Made by a program: the position numbers and the translations under genes. Below, one piece after another: positions 1 to 8,125 of a DNA stretch of 64,000 nucleotides. The notes beneath the pieces were generated by a model. The model did not search any database. It worked only from the letters and a program-made list of their open reading frames with translations, and had not been told where the DNA came from. Origin of the DNA: Pseudomonas sp. PA27(2017). Lineage in GTDB: Bacteria; Pseudomonadota; Gammaproteobacteria; Pseudomonadales; Pseudomonadaceae. The stretch is from positions 1-64,000 of the forward strand of contig NZ_MSXW01000021.1 of the NCBI RefSeq assembly GCF_001945445.1. Reading direction: 5' to 3'. Numbering within the stretch: the stretch's first letter is position 1; every line of letters begins with the position of its first letter.

Positions 1-3000
1 CGTCCAGCGTGATGGTCGGAACGGGAGCAGTGACGTCGACGCTATAGCCTTCGGTGTCTGTCGCAGTGCCGACATTGCCGGCGGCATCGGTGGTGCTGAT
101 GCTGGCGGTGATGGTTTTACCGGCATCGGCAACCAGATCTGCGCCTGGAACGTTGATGCTGAAGGTGTTGTTCGCCTGAACCTGACCCGTGAAGGTCTTG
201 CCGTTCACAGTGAGGGTGACAGTATCACCGACCTTCGCATCGCCACCCACGGTGCCAGTAACCGGAATTTGCTGGCTCGACTCGGCGATATTGATCACGT
301 CATCGGCAGTGATGTTGGCATCGAGCGTGATGGTCGGTACCGGCGCCGTAGTATCGATGGCTCCGATGTCGGTAGCCGAGCCGGTGTTGCCCGCCGCATC
401 CGTGACTTTTGCATCAACGGAGTAAGGGCCTTCAGCCAATGGCTGAGGCAGTTCGACGCTATAGGTACCGCCAGTCAGCACCGGTGTGTCCACGGTGAAG
501 GTGTTGGTGCCCTGGGTAATGGTCAGCGTGACAGTGCTGCCTACCGGCGCATCGGTAGTACCGGTAATGGTAGGCGTGATGTCATTGGTAATGGCCGGAG
601 CATCGACAGTGATCAGTGGCGCTGTGGTGTCGATTGCTCCACTGTCAGTGGCCGAACCAGTATTGCCCGCGGCGTCAGTGACCGCGGCATCAACGGAGTA
701 GGGGCCTTCAGCTAGTGGCTGAGGCAGCTCGACACTATAGGTGCCGTCAGCCAGCACCGGTGTATCCACGGTAAAGGTGTTAGTGCCCTGCGTGATGGTC
801 AGCGTGACAGTGCTGCCTACAGGCGCGTCGGTGGCACCTGTGATGGTCGGCGTGGTGTCGTTGGTAATGGTCGGAGCATCAACCGTGATCAATGGGGCCG
901 TGGTGTTGATGGTGCCATTGTCACTGGCCGAACCGGGGTTGCCAGCTGCATCGGTGACTTCCGCATCAACCGCATAAGGGCCGTCTACCAAAGGTTGAGG
1001 CAGTTCGATGCTGTAGGTGCCGCCCGCCAGCACCAGTGTGTTTACGGTAAAGGTGTTTGTGCCTTGTGTAATGGTCAGCGTAACGACACTGCCCACCGGT
1101 GCGTCGGTGGTACCGGTGATGGTCGGCGTGGTGTCGTTGGTGATGGCCGGAGCATCGACAGTGATCAGCGGTGCTGTGGTGTCGACGCTGTAGCCTTCGG
1201 TATCCGTTGCAGTGCCGATATTGCCGGCCGCATCGGTCGTGGTGATGCTGGCGGTGACCGTCTTGCTCGCATCAGCCACCAGATCAGCGCCTGGGACGCT
1301 GATGCTGAAACCCAGGGTGCCATTGGGATTGGCGACGACCGAACCAGTAAACTCTTTGCCATTGATGGTAAGGGTAACGGTATCGCCAACTTTTGCGTCG
1401 CCGCCGACAGTGCCTGTGACCGGGATCTGCTGACCCGACTCGGCGATATTGATCACGTCATCGGCGGTGATGTTGGCATCGAGTGTGATGGTTGGCACCG
1501 GCGCGGTGGTGTCAATGGCGCCACTGTCGTTGGCCGAACCGGTATTGCCCGCCGGATCAGTCACCTGCGCACCAACGGTATACGGACCTTCAGCCAGCGG
1601 CTGTGGAAGCTCGACGCTGTAAGTGCCACCAGCCAGAACCGGCGTGGTAACGGTGAAGCTTGAACCGTTCTGAGTGACAGTCAGCGTAACGACGCTGCCC
1701 ACCGGCGCATCGGTCGTCCCAGTGATGGTCGGCGTGGTGTCATTGGTGATGGCCGGCGCATCGACGGTGATCAGCGGAGCTGTGGTGTCGATGGCGCCAC
1801 TGTCGGTCGCCGAACCGGTATTGCCGGCGGCATCGGTTATCTGCGCATCGACAGTGTACGGGCCTTCAGCCAACGGCTGAGTCAGCTCGACGCTGTAGGT
1901 ACCGCCAGCCAGAACCGGCGTGGTAACGGTGAAGCTTGAACCGTTCTGAGTGATAGTCAGCGTAACGACGCTGCCCACCGGTGCATCGGTCGTCCCAGTG
2001 ATGGTCGGCGTGGTGTCGTTGGTAGCGGCCGGCGCATCAACGGTGATCAGCGGAGCTGTGGTGGCAATGGCGCCGCTGTCGTTGGCCGAACCGGTATTGC
2101 CGGCGGCATCGGTTACCTGCGCATCGACAGTGTAAGGGCCTTCAGCCAGACCAGCTGGTACATCGACGGAGTAAGTCCCGCCCGCGACCACGGTAGCCGT
2201 GGTGGTCAGCACGGTTGTGCCTTGGGTAATGGTCAGCGTAACGACGCTGCCCACCGGCGCATCGGTCGTGCCAGTGATGGTCGGCGTGGTGTCGTTGGTA
2301 ACGGCCGGCGCATCGACGGTGATCAGCGGAGCGGTGGTGTCGATGGCACCGCTGTCGTTGGCCGAACCGGTATTGCCCGCCGGGTCAGTCACCTGAGCCT
2401 CAACAGAATACGGGCCTTCAGCCAACGGCTGAGTCAGCTCGACGCTGTAGGTACCGCCAGCCAGAACCGGCGTGGTAACGGTGAAGGTTGAACCGTTCTG
2501 AGTGACAGTCAGCGTAACGGTGCTGCCCACCGGCGCATCGGTCGTCCCAGTGATGGTCGGCGTGGTGTCGTTGGTGACGGCCGGCGCATCGACGGTGATC
2601 AGCGGAGCGGTGGTGTCGATGGCACCGCTGTCGGTTGCCGAACCAGTATTGCCCGCCGGATCAGTCACCTGGGCGTCAACGCTGTACGGGCCTTCAGCCA
2701 GCGGCTGAGGAAGCTCGACGCTGTAAGTGCCGCCAGCCAGAACCGGCGTGGTAACGGTGAAGGTTGAACCGTTCTGAGTGACAGTCAGCGTGACGGTGCT
2801 GCCCACCGGCGCATCGGTCGTCCCAGTGATGGTCGGCGTGGTGTCATTGGTGACGGCCGGCGCGTCGACGGTGATCAGCGGAGCTGTGGTGTCGATGGCA
2901 CCGCTGTCGTTGGCCGAACCGGTATTGCCCGCCGGATCAGTCACCTGAGCCTCAACGGAATACGGGCCTTCAACCAGACCAGCCGGTACATCGGCGGAGT

Positions 3001-4279
3001 AAGTCCCGCCGGCGACCACGGTAGCCGTGGTGGTCAGCACGGTTGTGCCTTGGGTAATGGTCAGCGTAACGACGCTGCCCACCGGCGCATCGGTCGTCCC
3101 AGTGATGGTCGGTGTGGTGTCGTTGGTGACGGCCGGCGCATCAACGGTAATCAGCGGAGCGGTGGTGTCGATGGCGCCGCTGTCAGTTGCTGAGCCGGTA
3201 TTGCCCGCCGGATCAGTCACTTGGGCACCAACGGTATACGGACCTTCAGCCAGCGGCTGTGGAAGCTCGACGCTGTAAGTGCCACCAGCCAGAACCGGCG
3301 TGGTAACGGTGAAGCTTGAACCGTTCTGAGTGACAGTCAGCGTAACGGTGCTGCCCACCGGCGCATCGGTAGTACCGGTGATGGTCGGCGTGGTGTCGTT
3401 GGTGACGGCCGGCGCATCGACAGTGATGACCGGCGCAGTGGTATCGACGGTGTAGGGCCGGTTCGCCGTGGCGGTGCCGACGTTACCTGCCGCATCGGCG
3501 CTGCTAACCGTTGCGCTGATGCTGCTGAAGGTACCGAGGTCAGCGCTGCTGACCGGAATGCTGAAGCCCAGCGCCCCATTGCCGAGCGCGATGACCGTGC
3601 CGCTATACACGTTGCCACCCAAGTTCAACGTGATTGCATCGCCAACCCGAGCTTCGCCGCCAACCGTACCGGTGATGTTTACCGTGGCGGAACCGAGCTC
3701 TGCGCTGTTGAGCACGTCATCGCCAGTGATCGGGTCGATGCTGATGGTCACGACTGGCGCGGTGGTGTCAGGCGCAGTGGTGGCGGTGGCTGCCGCGGCA
3801 GTGAAAATGGCGGGGTCGTTATCCTCGATCAGGTTGAAGCCCGGAGTACCCAGGCCGGTAGTCTGGAAACCGATCGTCGGATCGACGCGCTGCGCCGTCT
3901 CGCTGAGCATTACAGCGCTATGGCCACCACCTGCGCTGCCACCGCCGCCACCTGCGCCAGGGCCTGCAGCGGTCGGTTCGAGGTCGACGGTGGGGTCCAT
4001 GCCCGCCGCCAGGGCCTGCTCGAGTTCACTGGTGGGTGCCTGCGCGGCTTCGGCAGCATCCTGCGTATCTGGATTGCCGGCTTGCCAGGAGCTGTTGGCA
4101 CCGAGCTTGACTGTTTCGCCGTTCGCCATCTCGAGCGTCACGGAGCCGCCATCGGCCGTGGTGACCTGCTCGCCAGCGAAGATGCGGTCCCCCTCAAATA
4201 CCTGACGCCGAACTCCGTCGACCGAGGTAACGAAGACTTGGCCAATCAAAGATTTGATGACGGCGGCGAAATTGCTCAT
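1..4279 (-). CDS. lapA: LapA-type giant repetitive adhesin, N-terminal part (runs off the left edge)
   Basis: A single open frame runs from the ATG at 4279 to the left edge: 1,426 codons without a stop. A GGAG sits about seven bases before the ATG. Residues 1 to about 100 look like the LapA N-terminal retention module, and P-T-A-A-G at residues 102-106 matches the di-alanine target of the LapG protease. A Gly/Ala/Ser-rich linker (107-120) follows. From about residue 170 the protein is tandem Ig-like domains: one type-B domain (110 residues), seven type-A (92 residues), type B, three type A, type B, then the start of another type B. Known relatives are RTX adhesins exported by type I secretion; the C-terminal RTX and secretion signal would lie outside the window. 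The divergent lapEBC genes support this. Family assignment is strong; true length and ligand are unknown. Confidence 0.9.
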   Translation of the reverse strand, partial: MSNFAAVIKSLIGQVFVTSVDGVRRQVFEGDRIFAGEQVTTADGGSVTLEMANGETVKLGANSSWQAGNPDTQDAAEAAQAPTSELEQALAAGMDPTVDLEPTAAGPGAGGGGGSAGGGHSAVMLSETAQRVDPTIGFQTTGLGTPGFNLIEDNDPAIFTAAAATATTAPDTTAPVVTISIDPITGDDVLNSAELGSATVNITGTVGGEARVGDAITLNLGGNVYSGTVIALGNGALGFSIPVSSADLGTFSSISATVSSADAAGNVGTATANRPYTVDTTAPVITVDAPAVTNDTTPTITGTTDAPVGSTVTLTVTQNGSSFTVTTPVLAGGTYSVELPQPLAEGPYTVGAQVTDPAGNTGSATDSGAIDTTAPLITVDAPAVTNDTTPTITGTTDAPVGSVVTLTITQGTTVLTTTATVVAGGTYSADVPAGLVEGPYSVEAQVTDPAGNTGSANDSGAIDTTAPLITVDAPAVTNDTTPTITGTTDAPVGSTVTLTVTQNGSTFTVTTPVLAGGTYSVELPQPLAEGPYSVDAQVTDPAGNTGSATDSGAIDTTAPLITVDAPAVTNDTTPTITGTTDAPVGSTVTLTVTQNGSTFTVTTPVLAGGTYSVELTQPLAEGPYSVEAQVTDPAGNTGSANDSGAIDTTAPLITVDAPAVTNDTTPTITGTTDAPVGSVVTLTITQGTTVLTTTATVVAGGTYSVDVPAGLAEGPYTVDAQVTDAAGNTGSANDSGAIATTAPLITVDAPAATNDTTPTITGTTDAPVGSVVTLTITQNGSSFTVTTPVLAGGTYSVELTQPLAEGPYTVDAQITDAAGNTGSATDSGAIDTTAPLITVDAPAITNDTTPTITGTTDAPVGSVVTLTVTQNGSSFTVTTPVLAGGTYSVELPQPLAEGPYTVGAQVTDPAGNTGSANDSGAIDTTAPVPTITLDANITADDVINIAESGQQIPVTGTVGGDAKVGDTVTLTINGKEFTGSVVANPNGTLGFSISVPGADLVADASKTVTASITTTDAAGNIGTATDTEGYSVDTTAPLITVDAPAITNDTTPTITGTTDAPVGSVVTLTITQGTNTFTVNTLVLAGGTYSIELPQPLVDGPYAVDAEVTDAAGNPGSASDNGTINTTAPLITVDAPTITNDTTPTITGATDAPVGSTVTLTITQGTNTFTVDTPVLADGTYSVELPQPLAEGPYSVDAAVTDAAGNTGSATDSGAIDTTAPLITVDAPAITNDITPTITGTTDAPVGSTVTLTITQGTNTFTVDTPVLTGGTYSVELPQPLAEGPYSVDAKVTDAAGNTGSATDIGAIDTTAPVPTITLDANITADDVINIAESSQQIPVTGTVGGDAKVGDTVTLTVNGKTFTGQVQANNTFSINVPGADLVADAGKTITASISTTDAAGNVGTATDTEGYSVDVTAPVPTITLD
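351..1178 (-). repeat. Second array of three 276-bp adhesin repeats
   Basis: Three further type-A units have anchors near 565, 841 and 1117. They are more diverged from one another than the seven-unit array. Type-B domains bound the array at 1179-1508 and 33-350. Confidence 0.88.
1509..3440 (-). repeat. Array of seven 276-bp Ig-like domain repeats in the adhesin
   Basis: The anchor tgatggtcgg recurs near 1723, 1999, 2275, 2551, 2827, 3103 and 3379, each step 276 bp (92 codons). Protein units begin near TVDAPAVTNDTTPTITGTT and end with AGNTGSATDSG. Two sub-types alternate: one carries TQNGSSFTVTTPVLAGG (for example near 2750), the other TTVLTTTATVVAGG (near 2200 and 3030). Neighbouring units are almost identical at the DNA level, which suggests recent duplication or gene conversion, and copy number may vary between isolates. 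Confidence 0.93.
3441..3770 (-). repeat. Type-B Ig-like domain of the adhesin (first copy)
   Basis: A 110-residue unit containing TGTVGGEARVGDAITLNLGG and SADAAGNVGTAT. It recurs at 1179-1508 (110 residues) and 33-350 (106 residues, four fewer in the middle), and a fourth copy starts at the left edge. The motif (AGNVGTAT, TGTVGG) is typical of bacterial Ig-like adhesin domains. Confidence 0.85.
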
Positions 4280-4323
4280 AACCAGCTCCATGCGCATGCG
4301 CGAGGTAAAATCTGTGAAATGCG

Positions 4324-4554
4324 TCTATACCGATTTATAGCGGATACTGCTGAAAATATGGCGTCATATAATTGGCGGAAATTTATTGCTCCAGGGTTGC
4401 CGCCAGAGTATTGACCCTTCGGGTCTGATCATAAACAATCGGACCCGTTGATGTCACTTTGATATTTTCAGCTGTTTTGTCTTCTGCCAAACACTGAAGT
4501 TCAGTGGCAATGATAGTCTTCGGCCGGTTGCTCAGCGACTTGATCTATACCGAT
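4324..4554 (+). repeat. 11-bp direct repeat in the lap spacer (4324-4334 and 4544-4554)
   Basis: TCTATACCGAT occurs once near the lapA side and once 36 bases before the lapE start, 220 bp apart in the same orientation. It could be a paired operator; the factor is unknown. Confidence 0.5.
4377..4390 (-). promoter_or_regulatory. Possible FleQ-binding box
   Basis: The minus strand reads AGCAATAAATTTCC. The FleQ consensus I recall is GTCAATAAATTGAC; the core CAATAAATT is intact and 10 of 14 positions agree. FleQ is the c-di-GMP-responsive regulator of lap genes in other pseudomonads, so the location is sensible, but the outer bases do not match. Confidence 0.35.
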
Positions 4555-4589
4555 AAAACATGCCGGCCTTAACAGGGAATTTACTGACC

Positions 4590-5936
4590 ATGCGTTTCGT
4601 TGCCACGCTTCCTCTTGCCCTCGCCATTTCCGTTTCAGCCCAGGCGCAGACGTTGACCGAGGCCATGCAGAACGCACTCACCGTGCATCCTGAAATCCAG
4701 TCTGGAATCAATGCGCGGCTGGCGGTCGAGGAGGACATGAAAGCAGCGCGTGCAGGTTACCTGCCGCGTGTCGACGTGCAGGCCGGTTATGGCCGTGAAG
4801 GTACCGAGAACAACAGTACCCGCGCCAGTGATGACCGGGGTTACCGGACGCTCAATCGCTCCGAGTCCAGCCTGACCGTCCAGCAGATGCTCTTCGACGG
4901 TTTCGCCACCCGCAACGAAGTCGCGCGTCAGCGCGCCACGGTCAATGCCCGCGCCTATTCGTTGCTGGCCAATTCCGAGCGCACCGCGCTGGAAGTCGCC
5001 CAGGTTTACCTGGATGTTCTGCAGCGCCAGGAACTGGCGCGCTTGGCGGAAGAGAACCTGCGCAGCCACGAGCGCATCTACGATCAGATTTCCCTGCGTA
5101 GCGAACGCGGCGTGGGTCGCATGGCCGATCTCGATCAGGCCGAGGCGCGCCTGGCCCAGGCACGCAACAACCTGCTGACCGAACAGACCAACCTGGCCGA
5201 TGCCCAAGTCACCTACCTGAGCGTGGTGGGCCGCGAGCCCGCCGATCTGAGCATGCCGGACAGCATGGGTGTGCACCTGCCCGAAAGCCTGACAGCTGCC
5301 CGTGACGAGCTGTTGGCCAATAACCCCAACATCAGTTCGGCCGAGGCCGACGTCAAGGCAACCGAGGCGCAGTACGCCGCGGCGAAAAGCACTTACTACC
5401 CACGCTTCGACGCAGAAGTGTCCACTGGCCTCAACAACAACATCGATGGCGTGGACGGCGAAAACAAGGAATGGCAGGCGATGGTGCGCATGCGCTACAA
5501 CCTCTATGCAGGCGGTAGCGACAGCGCCAACGTGCGTTCCAGGGCGTACCTGAGCAACCAGGCCATGGACATTCGCAACAATGCGTTGCGCGTACTCAAC
5601 GAAGAAGTCGGCTTGGCCTGGAATGCACTGCAGAATGCCCGTGCGCAATTGCCGATCGCCCAGCAGTACGTCGACCACAGCTCGCGGGTGCGCGACTCCT
5701 ACCAGAAGCAGTTCGGCCTGGGTGAACGCACCCTGCTGGATCTGCTGGACAGCGAAAACGAATACTTCACCGCCGCCCGTCGCCTGCAGGAAGTTCGCTT
5801 TACCGAACTGTTCACCCATTACCGCATCAAGGCCACCACCGGTACGCTGCTCAAAAGCCAGGGAATCTCTGCACCGATGGCCTCCGTGCCGCTGGATACC
5901 ATCAAGACTAATGTGCAACTGCCCAACATGAACTAG
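4590..5936 (+). CDS. lapE: TolC-family outer-membrane factor of the adhesin secretion system (LapE)
   Basis: The product (448 residues) should be the outer-membrane channel of the type I system exporting the adhesin. It begins with a signal peptide (MRFVATLPLALAISVSAQA) followed by two OEP repeats; motifs such as LTEAMQNAL and RTLLDLLDSENEY are typical of TolC proteins. I chose the ATG at 4590 because the upstream ATG at 4560 lacks a ribosome site and would put ten residues before the signal peptide. lapB starts 32 bp downstream. The order outer-membrane factor, ATPase, membrane-fusion protein is that of P. fluorescens lapEBC. Confidence 0.92.
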   Translation: MRFVATLPLALAISVSAQAQTLTEAMQNALTVHPEIQSGINARLAVEEDMKAARAGYLPRVDVQAGYGREGTENNSTRASDDRGYRTLNRSESSLTVQQMLFDGFATRNEVARQRATVNARAYSLLANSERTALEVAQVYLDVLQRQELARLAEENLRSHERIYDQISLRSERGVGRMADLDQAEARLAQARNNLLTEQTNLADAQVTYLSVVGREPADLSMPDSMGVHLPESLTAARDELLANNPNISSAEADVKATEAQYAAAKSTYYPRFDAEVSTGLNNNIDGVDGENKEWQAMVRMRYNLYAGGSDSANVRSRAYLSNQAMDIRNNALRVLNEEVGLAWNALQNARAQLPIAQQYVDHSSRVRDSYQKQFGLGERTLLDLLDSENEYFTAARRLQEVRFTELFTHYRIKATTGTLLKSQGISAPMASVPLDTIKTNVQLPNMN

Positions 5937-5968
5937 AGTTCGGTTTTTTAGGTAAGGGTAAATGTGCA

Positions 5969-8125
5969 GTGGCAGTAGAACCTGATCCATCCCAGCCACG
6001 TAATGATCCTCGTGACCGTTACGACGATCCACTGCTGGATAGTTTGCTGTCGTTGTGCAGTCTCCATCAGAAGTCCGTCAGCCGGGCCATGCTAACTGCC
6101 GGGCTGCCGCTGCCCAAGCAGCGCCTGAGCGCCGAATTGCTGCCCCGGGCGGCTGCCCGCGCAGGCCTTCAGGGCCGCTGGTTGCGTCGTAATCTCGACA
6201 AGATTCCCGAACTGGCTTTGCCCGCGCTGCTGTTGCTGCGCGACGGCCGCAGTGCGCTGCTGCTTGGCTGGGAGGCCGATGGGCAGGCGCGCATCATGCC
6301 CAGCGAGACGGAAGGCGGGGAGGTACGGGTCAGCATCGAAACCCTGGCCGAGGATTACAGCGGCCGGGTGTTCTTCGCTCAGCCTCAGCACAAGTTCGAC
6401 TTCACCCGTGGCGAGCTCATTCCCCGTGCCAGCTCGTGGTTCAAAGATACCCTCAAGCGTTCGCGCTGGCTTTACATCGATGCCGTCGCGGCCAGTCTGC
6501 TGATCAACCTGATCGGCCTGGTCACCCCGCTGTTCGTGATGAACGTCTACGACCGCGTCGTACCCAACCAGGCCGAGGCCACCTTGTGGGTGCTGGCGAT
6601 CGGTATCTGCGGGGTGTTCATCTTCGATCTGCTGCTCAAGACATTGCGCGGCCTGTGCCTGGATCTGGCCGGCAAGAAGACCGACATGATCATCTCGGCC
6701 ACCCTGTTCGAGCGCATCGTCGGCATGGCGATGAAGCATCGCCCGGCACGGGTCGGCAGCTTCGCCCAGAACATTCACGAGTTTCAGAGCCTGCGCGACT
6801 TCCTGGCGTCGCTGACGCTGGCCAGCGTCATCGACCTGCCGTTCACCATTCTGATTCTCGCGGTCATCGCCTACCTGGGCGGGCATCTGGTGTGGATCCC
6901 CATCCTGGCTTTCCCGCTGGTCGCGCTGATCGGCTGGGCGCTGCAAAAGCCGCTGGCCAAGACTATGGAACGCAGCATGGCCCTGGCGGCCGAGCGGCAG
7001 TCCGGGCTGATCGAAAGCCTGGCCGGCCTCGATGCGATCAAGGTCAATAACGCGGAAAGCGAGCGCCAGTACATCTGGGAGCAGACCATCGGCACCCTGG
7101 GCCGCTTCGAGCTCAAGGCGCGTATGTTGTCGAGCCTGGCGATGAACTCGACGCTGTTGCTGCAGCAACTCGCCGGTGTGGTGATCATCGTGCTGGGGGT
7201 TTACCAGATCATCGCTGGCAACCTGAGCATGGGCGGCCTGATCGCCTGCTACATGCTCAGCTCCCGGGCTCTGGGGCCGCTGGCACAGGTGTCGGGTCTG
7301 CTGATCCGATACCAGCAGGCACGCGTGACGCTGGATTCGGTCAACCAGATGATGGAACTGCCGCAGGAGCGCCAGGCCGACGAACGCCCGCTCAAGCGCC
7401 AGACGCTGCAGGGCGGCATCGAATTCCGCCAGTTGGACTTCCACTACCCGGATCAGCAGCAGGCCGCCTTGCAGAGCATCAACCTGGTGATCCGCCCCGG
7501 GGAAAAGGTCGGCATCATCGGGCGTAGCGGTTCCGGCAAGAGCTCCCTGGCCAAGTTGATCGTCGGGCTTTACCAGTCCGATGCCGGCAGCTTGCTGGTC
7601 GACGGGATCGATGTGCGCCAGCTGGATGTCAGCGACGTGCGCTACAACATCGGCTACGTGCCCCAGGACATTCAGTTGTTCGCCGGCACCCTGCGCGACA
7701 ACCTGGTTTCGGGCGCGCGTTACGTCGAGGACGAACTGGTGCTGCAGGCTGCCGAGCTGGCCGGCGTGCACGAGTTCGCCCGTTTGCACCCCAACGGCTA
7801 CGAGTTGCAGGTCGGTGAACGCGGCCAGAATCTTTCCGGCGGTCAGCGCCAGAACGTGGCTCTGGCGCGGGCATTGTTGCTGGATCCGCCGATTCTGCTG
7901 CTCGACGAGCCTACCAGTGCGATGGACAACACCGGCGAAGAGCGCCTCAAGCAGCGCCTGGCTGCCATCAGCAAGAACAAGACGTTGCTGCTGGTCACCC
8001 ACCGGGCCTCGATGCTGACGCTGGTGGAGCGGCTGGTCATCGTCGACCGTGGGCGCATCATTGCCGACGGCCCGAAAGAGAGCGTCATGGAGGCATTGAA
8101 GAAGGGGCAGATCAGTGTCAGTTAA
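5969..8125 (+). CDS. lapB: Type I secretion ABC transporter, LapB
   Basis: 718 residues, GTG start. This inner-membrane ATPase should power adhesin export. Residues 1 to about 150 form a peptidase-C39-like domain without the catalytic cysteine motif, normal for exporters that bind rather than cut their substrate. Membrane segments begin near residue 168 (YIDAVAASLLINLIGL). The nucleotide-binding domain has Walker A GIIGRSGSGKSS (about 515-526), signature LSGGQRQ (about 622) and Walker B ILLLDEP (about 641). Length and sequence agree closely with P. fluorescens LapB as I recall it. Its end overlaps lapC by 11 bp, implying translational coupling. Confidence 0.95.
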   Translation: MAVEPDPSQPRNDPRDRYDDPLLDSLLSLCSLHQKSVSRAMLTAGLPLPKQRLSAELLPRAAARAGLQGRWLRRNLDKIPELALPALLLLRDGRSALLLGWEADGQARIMPSETEGGEVRVSIETLAEDYSGRVFFAQPQHKFDFTRGELIPRASSWFKDTLKRSRWLYIDAVAASLLINLIGLVTPLFVMNVYDRVVPNQAEATLWVLAIGICGVFIFDLLLKTLRGLCLDLAGKKTDMIISATLFERIVGMAMKHRPARVGSFAQNIHEFQSLRDFLASLTLASVIDLPFTILILAVIAYLGGHLVWIPILAFPLVALIGWALQKPLAKTMERSMALAAERQSGLIESLAGLDAIKVNNAESERQYIWEQTIGTLGRFELKARMLSSLAMNSTLLLQQLAGVVIIVLGVYQIIAGNLSMGGLIACYMLSSRALGPLAQVSGLLIRYQQARVTLDSVNQMMELPQERQADERPLKRQTLQGGIEFRQLDFHYPDQQQAALQSINLVIRPGEKVGIIGRSGSGKSSLAKLIVGLYQSDAGSLLVDGIDVRQLDVSDVRYNIGYVPQDIQLFAGTLRDNLVSGARYVEDELVLQAAELAGVHEFARLHPNGYELQVGERGQNLSGGQRQNVALARALLLDPPILLLDEPTSAMDNTGEERLKQRLAAISKNKTLLLVTHRASMLTLVERLVIVDRGRIIADGPKESVMEALKKGQISVS

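Larger units (their letters stand above)
4280..4589. promoter_or_regulatory. Divergent regulatory spacer between lapA and lapEBC
   Basis: This 310-bp spacer is clearly more AT-rich than its surroundings and must hold promoters for both directions. It contains a FleQ-like half-conserved box (4377-4390), an 11-bp direct repeat (4324-4334 and 4544-4554), a GACCC-ttc-GGGTC hairpin (4413-4425) and a GCGCATGCGC palindrome just before lapA. TATAAAT on the minus strand near 4335-4341 is a possible -10 for lapA. No coding frame is convincing here. Confidence 0.6.

Noticed and set aside
351-3440. Tandem repeats as a CRISPR array
   Set aside because: Units are 276 bp, contiguous and coding, without spacers.
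189-4414. Many short plus-strand open frames across the adhesin gene
   Set aside because: They repeat with the 276-bp period and are antisense shadows of the continuous minus-strand adhesin frame.
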